From Sulfuritalea sp. (GTDB lineage Bacteria; Pseudomonadota; Gammaproteobacteria; Burkholderiales; Rhodocyclaceae): DNA of 64,000 nt. The stretch lies in the NCBI RefSeq assembly GCF_017302275.1, contig NZ_JAFLDR010000007.1, positions 62,001-126,000 on the forward strand, given 5' to 3'. Below, in pieces: positions 45,233 to 54,090 of the stretch. The notes under the pieces were generated by a model. The model did not search any database and was not told where the DNA came from. It worked only from the letters and a program-made list of their open reading frames with translations. The position numbers and the translations under genes are program-made. Numbering within the stretch: position 1 is the first letter of the stretch; each line of letters starts with the position of its first letter.

Positions 45233-46828
45233 ATGGCCGACGAAACCACACCCGTCGCCGTAGCGCCAGCGCCGACTCCCGCGCCCGCCAAACCGGCCGA
45301 AAAGGCCAAGGTCGTCGCCCCGGCCTATCGCGACTACCCGAACATCCCGGCGCTCAAGATCGACTCGATGGCCGACTCGAATCCCTACGTCGCCGCCGCC
45401 GTGCACAACGAATCGGTCGGCTTCCCCGGCACTCTGGTCGAGGGCTGGGAGCAGAAGGCCGTCGCCAAGATGGGCGAACTGCTGGGCAAGTACCGCTCGC
45501 TGCGCGTGTACATGGACGCCTGCGTGCATTGCGGCGCCTGCACCGACAAGTGCCACTACTTCATCGGCACCGGCGATCCGAAAAACATGCCGGTGGCGCG
45601 CCAGGACCTGATGCGATCGGTGTATCGCCGCTACTACACCCTGCCCGGCAAGCTGTTCCCCAAGCTGGTCGGCGCGCGCGACATGACGAAGGACGTGCTC
45701 GACGACTGGTTCCGCTACTACAACCAGTGTTCCGAGTGCCGCCGCTGCTCGGTGTTCTGTCCCTACGGCATCGACACCGCCGAAGTGACGATGGCGGCCA
45801 AGGAAATCATGCACAGCGTCGGTCTCGGTCACAAGTATGTGAACGAGATCATCGGCAAGGTACACAAGATCGGCAACAATCTCGGCCTGCCCGGCCCGGC
45901 ACTGGAAAACACGCTGGAAGGCCTGGAAGAGGACGTGCTCGAAGACACCGGCGCCGCCGTCAAGTATCCCCTCGACCAGAAGGGCGCCGAAGTGCTGCTG
46001 GTCACGCCCTCGGCCGACTTCTTCGCCGAACCGCACGTCGACAGCCTGATCGGCTACGGCAAGGTGTTCCACGCCGCCGGCATTTCCTGGACGCTGTCCT
46101 CCAAGGCATCGGAGGCCGGCAACTTCGGCATGTTCATCGGCAACTACGAGCAGATGAAGAAGATCGCCATGCGCGTGCGCGAAGCCGCGCTGGAACTCGG
46201 CGTCAAGCGCATCGTGGTCGGCGAGTGCGGCCACGCCTGGCGCGTCGCCTATGCCTTCTGGAACACGCTGACCGGCATCGGTGCCGGCGCCGACGATCCG
46301 TTTGCGATCCAGCTGCAGAAGCAGCTCGACCCGAACTACAAGCAGCCCTCCCACATCTGCGAAGTCACCTGGGACCTGATCCAGGCCGGGCGGCTCAAAT
46401 TCAACAAGGAAGCCAACGACCACCGCATCATCACCTTCCACGACTCCTGCAACGTCGCGCGCGGCTCGCGCATGGGCGATTACGCCGGCGGCCAGTTCGA
46501 CATCCCGCGCAACATCATCCGCGCCGTCGCCAACCACTATGTCGACATGTCGGAAGCCACCACCCGCGAAAAGACCTTCTGCTGCGGTGGCGGCGGCGGC
46601 CTGCTGACCGACGAACTGCTCGACCTCCGCGTCAAGGGCGCCCTGCCGCGCATGGAAGCCCTGAACCGCATCGTGCAGGACAACGGCGTCAATTTCATGG
46701 CCACCATCTGCGCCATCTGCAAGGCCCAGTTCACCAAGGTTCTGCCCTACTACGGCTTCAAGATGAGCATGGTCGGCGGCGTGCACCAACTGGTCAGTAC
46801 CGCGATCGTGCTTGACAACGAACAATGA
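45233..46828 (+). CDS. dsrK: DsrK, HdrD-like Fe-S catalytic subunit
   Basis: 531 residues. Two ferredoxin clusters (CVHCGACTDKCHYF and CSECRRCSVFCPYGID) and the CCG domain that binds the special 4Fe-4S cluster (FHDSCNVARGSRMG and FCCGGGGGLLTDELL). It acts on the DsrC disulfide or trisulfide at the cytoplasmic face. The N-terminal Pro/Ala linker PVAVAPAPTPAPAKPAEKAK is not typical and is partly encoded by a dispersed-repeat copy. Confidence 0.95.
   Translation: MADETTPVAVAPAPTPAPAKPAEKAKVVAPAYRDYPNIPALKIDSMADSNPYVAAAVHNESVGFPGTLVEGWEQKAVAKMGELLGKYRSLRVYMDACVHCGACTDKCHYFIGTGDPKNMPVARQDLMRSVYRRYYTLPGKLFPKLVGARDMTKDVLDDWFRYYNQCSECRRCSVFCPYGIDTAEVTMAAKEIMHSVGLGHKYVNEIIGKVHKIGNNLGLPGPALENTLEGLEEDVLEDTGAAVKYPLDQKGAEVLLVTPSADFFAEPHVDSLIGYGKVFHAAGISWTLSSKASEAGNFGMFIGNYEQMKKIAMRVREAALELGVKRIVVGECGHAWRVAYAFWNTLTGIGAGADDPFAIQLQKQLDPNYKQPSHICEVTWDLIQAGRLKFNKEANDHRIITFHDSCNVARGSRMGDYAGGQFDIPRNIIRAVANHYVDMSEATTREKTFCCGGGGGLLTDELLDLRVKGALPRMEALNRIVQDNGVNFMATICAICKAQFTKVLPYYGFKMSMVGGVHQLVSTAIVLDNEQ
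45257..45276 (-). repeat. Dispersed bipartite repeat, copy 13
   Basis: N7 = TGGCGCT. Inside the dsrK N-terminal Pro/Ala linker, antisense, read as VAVAPAPTP. Confidence 0.85.
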
Positions 46829-46855
46829 CGAACAAGATTTATACGGAGACCCCCT

Positions 46856-48826
46856 ATGTCCGCCACGCCTGACACCACGACCGAAAAACTGAATTTCCGC
46901 CGCTACAAGGAAGGCGATACAACGTTCAAGCGCTGGCAGGAACAGATTTTCCAGGCCAGCTACTCCTACAAGTGCCCGACCTATGTCCAGTCGACGCCGC
47001 CCTGCCAGGGGTCCTGCCCGTCGGGCGAGGACATTCGCGGCTACCTGAACATCGTGCGCGGAATCGAGAAGCCGCCCGTCGGCGCCGATGGCAAGCCGAC
47101 CATGACCTGGCAGGAATACGCCTGGCGCCGCCTGACCGAAGCCAACCCGCTGCCGGCCGTGATGGGCCGCGTCTGCCCGGCGCCCTGCGAAACCGGCTGC
47201 AACCGCAACCAGGTCGAGGACCATGTCGGCATCAACTCGGTCGAGCATTACCTGGGCGACTGGGCGATCGCCAATAATCTCAAGTTCAAGGCGCCGGAAA
47301 AGAAGACCGGCAAGAAAGTCGCCATCATCGGCGGCGGCCCCGCCGGCCTCTCGGCCGCCTACCATCTGTCGCTCAAGGGCCACAGCTGCACCATCTTCGA
47401 CGAGCACGAATTCCTCGGCGGCATGATGCGCTACGGCATTCCCGGCTACCGCACGCCGCGCGACACGCTCGACGCCGAAATCCAGCGCATCCTCGACCTC
47501 GGGGTCGAAGTGCACCTCAAGACCCGCATCGGCACCGATGTAACCCTCGAACAACTGCGTGTCAGCTACGACGCGATCTTCCTCGGCCTCGGCGCCCAAG
47601 CCGGCCGTGCCCTGCCGCTGCCCGGCGATCCGGCCGACCACGCCGCGCCGAACGTGGTGACCGCGACCTCCTTCCTCAAGGCCTTCAACGACGGCCGCCT
47701 GAAGACCGTAGGCCATCGCGTGGTGGTCGTCGGCGGCGGCGACACATCGATGGACGTCGCCACCGTGGCGCGGCGCCTTGGCCACATCGAGAAGGTCAAT
47801 CCGACGGACTTCGAAGGCGCCATCGCCGGCCACATGGCCCAGGACGTGGCCGACATTTCCCTGCGCCAGGGAGCCGAGGTGACGCTGACCTCGGTCTACA
47901 TGACCGCCAGCAAGCCCGAAATCGAGCATGCCCAGGCCGAAGGCATCGCCATCATGGGCGGCTGGATGCCGATCGGCGTGGTCAAGGGACCCGACGGCCG
48001 CGCCACCGCGTTGCGCGTCATGCAATGCGAAGCCAAGATGGTCTCCGGCCGCCTCGACATCAAGAAGATCGAAGGCACCGAGAAGGAACTGCCGGCGGAC
48101 CTGATCGTTTCCGCCATCGGCCAGGCCGTCGATTTCACCGGCATCGAAGAGTTCAACTCGGGCAAGGGCATGGTCGCGGCGGACAAGAACTACCAGGTTT
48201 CCGGCAAGCCCGGCGTCTTTGCCGGCGGCGACGTGATCCGCCCGCACCTGCTGACCACCGCCGTGGGCCATGGCGCGATCGCCGCCGACGGCATCGACCA
48301 GTTTCTCGCCGGCCAGGAAATGGTGCGCCGGCCCAAGATCGACGTGCATGCCTTCGACCTGATGCGCAAGTACGTCGAGAAGGGCATCCAGTTCGGCGAA
48401 GTCAAGGGCGCCGCTCACGGCACCGACAAGAGCAAGGAAGTGGTGCACAACTACGAGAACCGCTCCGAGCGCTACGTGATACCGCATGACCAGTTGTTCC
48501 TCGGCCACTTCCAATATACGGCGCGCAACAAGCGCCACATCACGCACCTGAACAAGGACTCGGCGCTGGGCAACTTCGACGAGCGGCTCGACGCGCTGTC
48601 CGAGGCCGCGGTAATCGCCGAGGCCAAGCGTTGCATGAGTTGCGGCCAGTGCTTCGAGTGCGACAACTGCGTCGTGTATTGCCCGCAGACCGCCGTGTAC
48701 AAGGTCAAGAAGACGGAGAGCCTGACCGGCCGCTATGTCGCCACCGACTACGACAAATGCATCGGCTGCCACATTTGCGCCGACGTGTGTCCGACGGGCT
48801 ACATCCAGATGGGCCTGGGCGAGTGA
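46856..48826 (+). CDS. dsrL: DsrL, NAD(P)H-linked Fe-S flavoprotein
   Basis: 656 residues. N-terminal Fe-S cysteines (PCQGSCPSGEDIRG, CPAPCETGCNRNQ), FAD-binding IIGGGPAGLSAAYHLSLKG, NAD(P)-binding VVVGGGDTSMDVATVARR, and C-terminal two-cluster ferredoxin CMSCGQCFECDNCVVYCPQ with CIGCHICADVCPTGYI. It takes electrons released by rDsrAB during sulfur oxidation and is typical of oxidative Dsr operons. Confidence 0.96.
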   Translation: MSATPDTTTEKLNFRRYKEGDTTFKRWQEQIFQASYSYKCPTYVQSTPPCQGSCPSGEDIRGYLNIVRGIEKPPVGADGKPTMTWQEYAWRRLTEANPLPAVMGRVCPAPCETGCNRNQVEDHVGINSVEHYLGDWAIANNLKFKAPEKKTGKKVAIIGGGPAGLSAAYHLSLKGHSCTIFDEHEFLGGMMRYGIPGYRTPRDTLDAEIQRILDLGVEVHLKTRIGTDVTLEQLRVSYDAIFLGLGAQAGRALPLPGDPADHAAPNVVTATSFLKAFNDGRLKTVGHRVVVVGGGDTSMDVATVARRLGHIEKVNPTDFEGAIAGHMAQDVADISLRQGAEVTLTSVYMTASKPEIEHAQAEGIAIMGGWMPIGVVKGPDGRATALRVMQCEAKMVSGRLDIKKIEGTEKELPADLIVSAIGQAVDFTGIEEFNSGKGMVAADKNYQVSGKPGVFAGGDVIRPHLLTTAVGHGAIAADGIDQFLAGQEMVRRPKIDVHAFDLMRKYVEKGIQFGEVKGAAHGTDKSKEVVHNYENRSERYVIPHDQLFLGHFQYTARNKRHITHLNKDSALGNFDERLDALSEAAVIAEAKRCMSCGQCFECDNCVVYCPQTAVYKVKKTESLTGRYVATDYDKCIGCHICADVCPTGYIQMGLGE

Positions 48827-48857
48827 CAGGGATCGGGAATCAGGGATCAGGGATCAG

Positions 48858-49259
48858 ATGATGCGCATTCTCGCCGCCATGGTGCTTGCCATGATCGCCG
48901 TGTCGCCGGCGCCGACTTTTGCCGGCGAGGGCGAACGCACGCCCAAGCCGGTGGTAACGATCGAGAATCCCGGCAAGTGCGTGGCACCGGCCGAAGAAAT
49001 GCGCCGCAACCACATGGAGATGCTCAAGCACCAGCGCGACCGTACCTTGCGCGCCGGCATCCGCGGCGAGCCCGCCTCGCTCAATGCCTGCATCGAATGC
49101 CATGCCAGCAAGGCCACCGGCTCGGTGCTGGGCACCGCGGAAGGCGGCAAGGGCCGCAACTTCTGCGAGAGCTGCCACAGCTATGTCGCGGTCAAGCTCG
49201 ACTGCTTCGAGTGCCACCAGCCCAAAGCCAAATTCAAGGCCGCAGGAGTGAAACCATGA
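48858..49259 (+). CDS. dsrJ: DsrJ, periplasmic multihaem cytochrome c
   Basis: 133 residues with three CxxCH motifs (CIECH, CESCH, CFECH), as in known DsrJ. The signal peptide is MMRILAAMVLAMIAVSPAPTFAGE-like, a single hydrophobic run of about 20 residues. A dispersed-repeat copy encodes its AVSPAPTFA end, right at the predicted cleavage zone. The stop overlaps the dsrO start (ATGA). Confidence 0.94.
   Translation: MMRILAAMVLAMIAVSPAPTFAGEGERTPKPVVTIENPGKCVAPAEEMRRNHMEMLKHQRDRTLRAGIRGEPASLNACIECHASKATGSVLGTAEGGKGRNFCESCHSYVAVKLDCFECHQPKAKFKAAGVKP
48897..48916 (-). repeat. Dispersed bipartite repeat, copy 14
   Basis: N7 = CGGCGAC, preceded by AAAA on its own strand. Inside the dsrJ signal sequence, antisense, read as AVSPAPTF. 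Confidence 0.85.
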
Positions 49260-50026
49260 CGGCCCCGCAAACCCCAGACCGCAATCCGCGTCGCGCCTTC
49301 ATCGCCGCTGCCGGCGCCGGCGTTGCCGGCCTCGGCTTCGCCGCCATCGCTCCCGGCCTGCACCTGATGGCCGTCGGCGAAGCCAATGCCGCAACCGAGG
49401 CGCGCAAGGCCGGCACGGCTGCCTCGCCTGCCGTGCGCTGGGGCCTGCTGATCGACGCCGGGAAGTGCGCGCCCGGCTGCACCAAGTGCATCGATGCCTG
49501 CCACACCGAGAATGGCGTCACCGAAAAGCTGCCCGACCCGCGCCAGAACTCGCAGTGGATCCGCAAGATCGAACTGGTCGACCGGCGCGACGGCCGCAAG
49601 ACCGAGTTGCCGATGATGTGCCAGCACTGCGCCAACCCGCCCTGCGTTGACGTCTGCCCCACCGGCGCCTCGATGAAGCGTGCCGACGGCATCGTGCTGG
49701 TCGACCGCCACACCTGCATCGGCTGCCGCTACTGCATGATGGCCTGCCCCTACAAGGCGCGCTCGCTGGTCCATGTCCCGCTCACCGAGCAGAACCCCGA
49801 AGTGCCGCGCGGCCAGGGCTGCGTCGAATCCTGCACGCTTTGCGTGCATCGCGTGGACAAGGGCCAGACCCCGGCCTGCGTCGAATCCTGCCCCGAGGGC
49901 GCGATGCTGTTCGGCGACCTCAACGATCCTTCGAGCGCCATCGCCAAACGCATCGCCAGCGTGCCGACCACCCAGGTGCGGGCGGACCTGCGCCTGAACC
50001 ACGGCGTGCGTTACCAAGGGCTTTGA
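49256..50026 (+). CDS. dsrO: DsrO, periplasmic ferredoxin
   Basis: 256 residues with a Tat-like N-terminus (NPRRAFIAAAGAGVAGLGFA). Several 4Fe-4S motifs follow: CAPGCTKCIDACHTENG, CQHCANPPCVDVCPTG, CIGCRYCMMACPYKAR and CVESCTLCVHRVDKG. It links DsrJ and DsrP in the transmembrane DsrMKJOP complex. It overlaps dsrJ by four bases, and its stop is two bases before dsrP. Confidence 0.95.
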   Translation: MTAPQTPDRNPRRAFIAAAGAGVAGLGFAAIAPGLHLMAVGEANAATEARKAGTAASPAVRWGLLIDAGKCAPGCTKCIDACHTENGVTEKLPDPRQNSQWIRKIELVDRRDGRKTELPMMCQHCANPPCVDVCPTGASMKRADGIVLVDRHTCIGCRYCMMACPYKARSLVHVPLTEQNPEVPRGQGCVESCTLCVHRVDKGQTPACVESCPEGAMLFGDLNDPSSAIAKRIASVPTTQVRADLRLNHGVRYQGL

Positions 50027-50028
50027 TC

Positions 50029-51225
50029 ATGACTCTCAATCCCCGCCACGAAGAAGGCCTCTTCTATCTGCTGGCCGCCATCGGTGGCCTGGTCTCCGCC
50101 ATCGGCATCGGCGCCGCGCTCTACATGGAGCACTCGGGCCATGTCGTGACCGGCATGAACAACCAGGTCGTCTGGGGCCTGCCGCACGTCGTCGCGATTT
50201 TCCTGATCGTTGCCGCCTCGGGCGTGCTCAACGTCGCCTCGATGGGCTCGGTCTTCGGCCGCAAGCTCTACAAGCCGCGCGCGCCGCTCTCCGGCCTGCT
50301 GGCGCTGGCCATGATCAGCGGCGGCCTCGCCGTGATCATGCTCGACCTCGGCCGCGCCGACCGCATCATCGTCGCCGCGACGCACTTCAACCCGACTTCG
50401 GTATTCGGCTGGAACGTAATCCTCTACCCCGTTTTCTACGGCGTCGTTGCGGTCTATCTGTGGACCATGATGGAGCGGCGCATGTATCCCTGGATGAAAG
50501 TCGCCGGCTACGCAACGTTCATCTGGCGCATCGTGCTGACCACCGGCACCGGCTCCATTTTCGCCTTCCTCGTCGCGCGCCAGGCCTACGGCACCGCGCT
50601 GCTGGCGCCAATGTTCATCATCATGTCCTTCTGCTGGGGGCTGGCCGTGTTCCTCGTGGTGCAATCGACCATGTACGCCTGGAACGGCCTGACCCTGCCG
50701 CCGCTGGTCCTGCAGCGCATGAAGAACCTGCTCGCCACCTTCGTCGCCGCCGTGCTCTACTTCACCATCGTGCTGCACCTGGTCAATGCCTATTTCGCGA
50801 AGAACATTGCCTTCGAATACTTCATCCTGTTCGACAGCGAATTCGCCGGCATGTTCTGGGTCGGCCAGATCCTGCTCGGCACGCTCCTGCCGCTGGCCCT
50901 GCTGTTCAATCCAGCCACCGCGTCAAAGGCGCTCTGGGTCAACGTCGCCGCCCTGCTGGTGGTAGTCGGCGCCTGCTTCCACCTCTATGTCTTCATCATC
51001 GGCGGCCAGGCCTTCCCGCTCGACATGTTCCCGGGTTACGACGTCAAGAGCAGTTTCATGGACGGCGCGGTGGACCACTACCGCGCCAGCCTGCCGGAAC
51101 TGCTGCTGTCCCTCGGCGGTCTCGGCATCGCTTTCACCATGACCACCATCGGCGTGCGCATCCTGCATTTCCTGCCGCAGGACGACCTCGCGGAGCTTGA
51201 AGCCGCCACCCGCGCGACTGACTGA
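50029..51225 (+). CDS. dsrP: DsrP, NrfD-like membrane subunit
   Basis: 398 residues with about ten membrane segments (LFYLLAAIGGLVSAIGIGAA first; GVLNVASMGSVFGRKLYKPR between early helices). NrfD/PsrC-like quinone-interacting subunit of DsrMKJOP. The last residues are hydrophilic. It follows dsrO by two bases. Confidence 0.95.
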   Translation: MTLNPRHEEGLFYLLAAIGGLVSAIGIGAALYMEHSGHVVTGMNNQVVWGLPHVVAIFLIVAASGVLNVASMGSVFGRKLYKPRAPLSGLLALAMISGGLAVIMLDLGRADRIIVAATHFNPTSVFGWNVILYPVFYGVVAVYLWTMMERRMYPWMKVAGYATFIWRIVLTTGTGSIFAFLVARQAYGTALLAPMFIIMSFCWGLAVFLVVQSTMYAWNGLTLPPLVLQRMKNLLATFVAAVLYFTIVLHLVNAYFAKNIAFEYFILFDSEFAGMFWVGQILLGTLLPLALLFNPATASKALWVNVAALLVVVGACFHLYVFIIGGQAFPLDMFPGYDVKSSFMDGAVDHYRASLPELLLSLGGLGIAFTMTTIGVRILHFLPQDDLAELEAATRATD

Positions 51226-51242
51226 GTTCGCGCCGGCGCGGC

Positions 51243-52670
51243 ATGCATCGCTTCCTGATTTCGGCCGCCCACAAGTCCTCGGGCAAGACCACCGTCAGCA
51301 TCGGCCTCGCCGCCGCGCTGAGTTCCGGACGCCACGGCCTGCGGCCGCACTCGGTGCAGCCGTTCAAGAAAGGGCCGGACTACATCGACCCGCTGTGGCT
51401 TTCCGTCGCCGCCGGACGTCCCTGCTACAACCTCGATTTTTTCCTTTCCCCTGACGAGGAACTCAAGGCCCAGTTCGCCCGCCACGGCCACGATGCCGAG
51501 GTCTGCCTGGTCGAAGGCAACAAGGGGCTCTACGACGGCCTGGACCTGCAGGGCTCGAACAGCAACGCCGCGCTGGCGCGCCTGCTCGACCTGCCGGTGG
51601 TGCTGGTGCTCGACGCACGCGGCATGACGCGCGGCATCGCGCCGCTGATCCTCGGCTACCAGGCCTTCGACCGCAACATCCGCATCGCCGGGGTGATCCT
51701 CAACCGCCTCGGCGGCCGCCGCCACGAAGCCAAGCTGCGCGCCGTGATCGAGCACTACACCGACGTGCCGGTGATCGGCGCGGTGCAGGAAGACGCCGAG
51801 CTGGCCCTGGTCGAGCGCCACCTGGGCCTGATGCCGGTGAACGAAACCGCCGAGGCCGGGCGCCACATCGCCGCCATCGGCGAACGCATCGCCGCCCAGG
51901 TCGATCTTTCCCGCCTGCTCGACCTCAGCCGCGGCGAATGGGACCCGGTCCCGCCGCCGGCGACGCCACCGAGTCGCGAACAACCGGTGCGCATCGCCGT
52001 CGCGCGCGATGCCGCCTTCGGCTTCTACTATGCCGACGACCTGGAAGCGCTGGCCGCCGCCGGTGCCGAAACCGTGTTCTTCAACACCCTGACCGATGCC
52101 CGGCTGCCGCCCTGCGACGGCCTGTTGATCGGCGGCGGCTTTCCGGAGTGCTTCCTCGATCAACTTGAAGCCAACGCCCCGCTGCGCCGGGACATTCGGC
52201 GCGCCATCGAAGCCGGGCTGCCGACCTATGCCGAATGCGGCGGCCTGATGTACCTGTCGCGCAGCATCGAATGGAAGGGCAGGCAGGCCGCCATGGTCGG
52301 CGCGATCCCGGGCGACATCCAGATGCACCCCAAGCCCGTCGGTCGCGGCTACGTGATCCTCGAAGCCAACGCCAGCCACCCCTGGCGTGACCAGGCCGCG
52401 ACCCCAGGCCAGGACCCGCCGCCCCTGCACGCCCACGAATTCCACTATTCCAGCATCACCGGCCTGCCGTCCGATACCCGCTATGCCTACACGATGCGGC
52501 GCGGCCACGGCGTCGACGGCAGGCATGACGGCATCCTGCTGCACCGCCTGCTCGCCTCCTACACGCACCTGCGTGCCACCAGCGGCTGCGATTGGCCGGC
52601 CAAGTTCGTCCAGCACGTCCGCAGTTGCCTCGCCACCGACCGCAAGGAACCCACCCCATGTTCGCCCTGA
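51243..52670 (+). CDS. dsrN: DsrN, sirohaem/cobyrinate amidase-like
   Basis: 475 residues of the CobB/CbiA family: an N-terminal P-loop (ISAAHKSSGKTTVSIGLAAA), the central PFKKGPDYIDPLW, and the C-terminal glutamine amidotransferase with the active Cys in TYAECGGLMYLS. In dsr operons this enzyme makes the amidated sirohaem used by DsrAB. The last 13 bases overlap dsrR. Confidence 0.93.
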   Translation: MHRFLISAAHKSSGKTTVSIGLAAALSSGRHGLRPHSVQPFKKGPDYIDPLWLSVAAGRPCYNLDFFLSPDEELKAQFARHGHDAEVCLVEGNKGLYDGLDLQGSNSNAALARLLDLPVVLVLDARGMTRGIAPLILGYQAFDRNIRIAGVILNRLGGRRHEAKLRAVIEHYTDVPVIGAVQEDAELALVERHLGLMPVNETAEAGRHIAAIGERIAAQVDLSRLLDLSRGEWDPVPPPATPPSREQPVRIAVARDAAFGFYYADDLEALAAAGAETVFFNTLTDARLPPCDGLLIGGGFPECFLDQLEANAPLRRDIRRAIEAGLPTYAECGGLMYLSRSIEWKGRQAAMVGAIPGDIQMHPKPVGRGYVILEANASHPWRDQAATPGQDPPPLHAHEFHYSSITGLPSDTRYAYTMRRGHGVDGRHDGILLHRLLASYTHLRATSGCDWPAKFVQHVRSCLATDRKEPTPCSP

Positions 52671-52996
52671 CCCCGCCCGCCGCCGAGCAAATCGTCCGCG
52701 CCGCCGCCGACCAACCCGACCCCCAGCCCATGTTGCGGGTGGCCGCCAAACTCGACGAAAGCGATGGCGAACTGGTCTATGGCATGGGATTCGACGAGCA
52801 GCGCGAGAACGACCTGGTGGTCGACTGCGGCGGCGTCACCATCCTCATCTCGCCCCCCAGCCAGCCCCTGCTGGCGAACACCACGCTCGACTTCGCCGAG
52901 GTCCAGCCCGGCGAGTTCCAGTTCATCTTTCGCGGTGGCTGCGACAATCCCGCGCCGCAGCGCGGTTGCGGAGGTTGCGACGGCGGTTGTTCGTAA
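52658..52996 (+). CDS. dsrR: DsrR, IscA-like protein with Cys-rich tail
   Basis: 112 residues starting MFALTPPAAEQIVRAAADQP. It has the A-type/HesB fold pattern. It ends in a five-cysteine tail, GGCDNPAPQRGCGGCDGGCS, which is unusual. In Allochromatium DsrR affects dsr expression after transcription and does not bind Fe-S, so the tail may alter that. No dsrS-like gene follows. Confidence 0.85.
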   Translation: MFALTPPAAEQIVRAAADQPDPQPMLRVAAKLDESDGELVYGMGFDEQRENDLVVDCGGVTILISPPSQPLLANTTLDFAEVQPGEFQFIFRGGCDNPAPQRGCGGCDGGCS

Positions 52997-53021
52997 CGCT
53001 CATGGCACCGAGCACCGCCCG

Positions 53022-53195
53022 CGGAAGATGAAACAGGCAAAAGCCAAAATGAAGGCCCGCCCCTCCCATCCGCTTCGCGGCCCACGGCTGGCTTTGCACA
53101 GCCAACCGGCTGCGGCGGCACACCGCATGCGGTGCGAGACCCCGCCTCGCCCCCTCACGGGGAGGCTACTGATTTGTTCGCTGCGCTCGAATATC
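53022..53195 (-). repeat. GC-rich dispersed element, copy D (inverted)
   Basis: On the minus strand it begins ATTCGAGCGCAGCGAAC, then GTAGCCTCCCCGTGAGGGGG, GGTTGGCTGTGCAAAGCCAG, GGGAGGGGCGGGCCTTCA and GTTTCATCTTCCGCGG. Blocks match copies B and C. It lies between dsrR and the SUMT gene. Confidence 0.8.
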
Positions 53196-53224
53196 CGGAG
53201 CTCTGTCGGGTATATTTCGCGTCC

Positions 53225-53980
53225 ATGAAACCGACACCCGCACAACCCGGCTGGGTATACCTGGTCGGCGCCGGCCCCGGCGATCCCGAACTGCTGACCC
53301 TCAAGGCCGCGCGCCTGATCGGCGAAGCTGACGTCCTGGTCTATGACAACCTTGTCTCAAAGGAAGTTTTGGCGCTGGCACGACCCGATGCGGAACTGAT
53401 GTACGCCGGCAAGGAACGCGGCAACCACTCGCTGCCGCAGGAACAGATCAACCAGTTGCTGGTACGCCTGGCGAAGACCGGCAAGTGCGTGGTGCGCCTC
53501 AAGGGCGGCGATCCGTACATCTTCGGCCGCGGTGGCGAGGAAGTCGAAACCCTGCACGCGGACGGCGTCAATTTCGAAGTGGTACCCGGCATCACGGCGG
53601 CGGCCGGTGTCGCCACCTACGCCGGGATTCCACTGACCCATCGCAACCATGCCCAGGCCTGCGTGTTCGTCACCGGCCACCTCAAGGATGGCAGCATGAA
53701 CCTGGACTGGCCGGGGCTGGCGCGCCGGCGCCAGACCGTGGTCATCTACATGGGCCTCTCGGGGCTTTCGCATCTTTGCGACAAGCTCATGGAGCATGGG
53801 CTGCCTGCCGACTGGCCCGCCGCCATCGTCCAGCAGGGCACTCGCCCCAGCCAGCGTACCGTCACCGGCACGCTGGGCTCGCTGCCGCGGCTCGCGGAAA
53901 CCGCCACCCTGCGTGCGCCGACCTTGATCATCGTCGGCGAGGTCGTCACCCTGCGCGACAAGTTGCGCTGGTTCGAATAG
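53225..53980 (+). CDS. cobA: Uroporphyrinogen-III C-methyltransferase (SUMT)
   Basis: 251 residues. [20 protein letters not shown] at the N-terminus, [19 protein letters not shown], and [20 protein letters not shown] are diagnostic. It produces precorrin-2, the precursor of sirohaem, so it supplies the rDsrAB cofactor. A siroheme-only monofunctional form rather than a CysG fusion. The typical end DKLRWFE is present. Confidence 0.94.
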   Translation: MKPTPAQPGWVYLVGAGPGDPELLTLKAARLIGEADVLVYDNLVSKEVLALARPDAELMYAGKERGNHSLPQEQINQLLVRLAKTGKCVVRLKGGDPYIFGRGGEEVETLHADGVNFEVVPGITAAAGVATYAGIPLTHRNHAQACVFVTGHLKDGSMNLDWPGLARRRQTVVIYMGLSGLSHLCDKLMEHGLPADWPAAIVQQGTRPSQRTVTGTLGSLPRLAETATLRAPTLIIVGEVVTLRDKLRWFE

Positions 53981-54090
53981 CACCCGCGTCGACTCGCGGC
54001 CCGAGCGGCATCCAAGTCCGGCTGCTGATGTAAAATCCCTATTGGCGTCAAGCCTTCCTGTCGCAGCCCGGAGCGGAGCTTGGGGAGTCA

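Noticed and set aside
45065..48772. A 1235-codon open frame on the minus strand across dsrK and dsrL
   Set aside because: It lies fully antisense to two certain genes, has the low-complexity look of a GC-rich shadow frame and no recognisable domain.
52997..53224. A dsrS gene after dsrR
   Set aside because: The gap is too short and is filled by the inverted GC-rich element; the next gene is SUMT.
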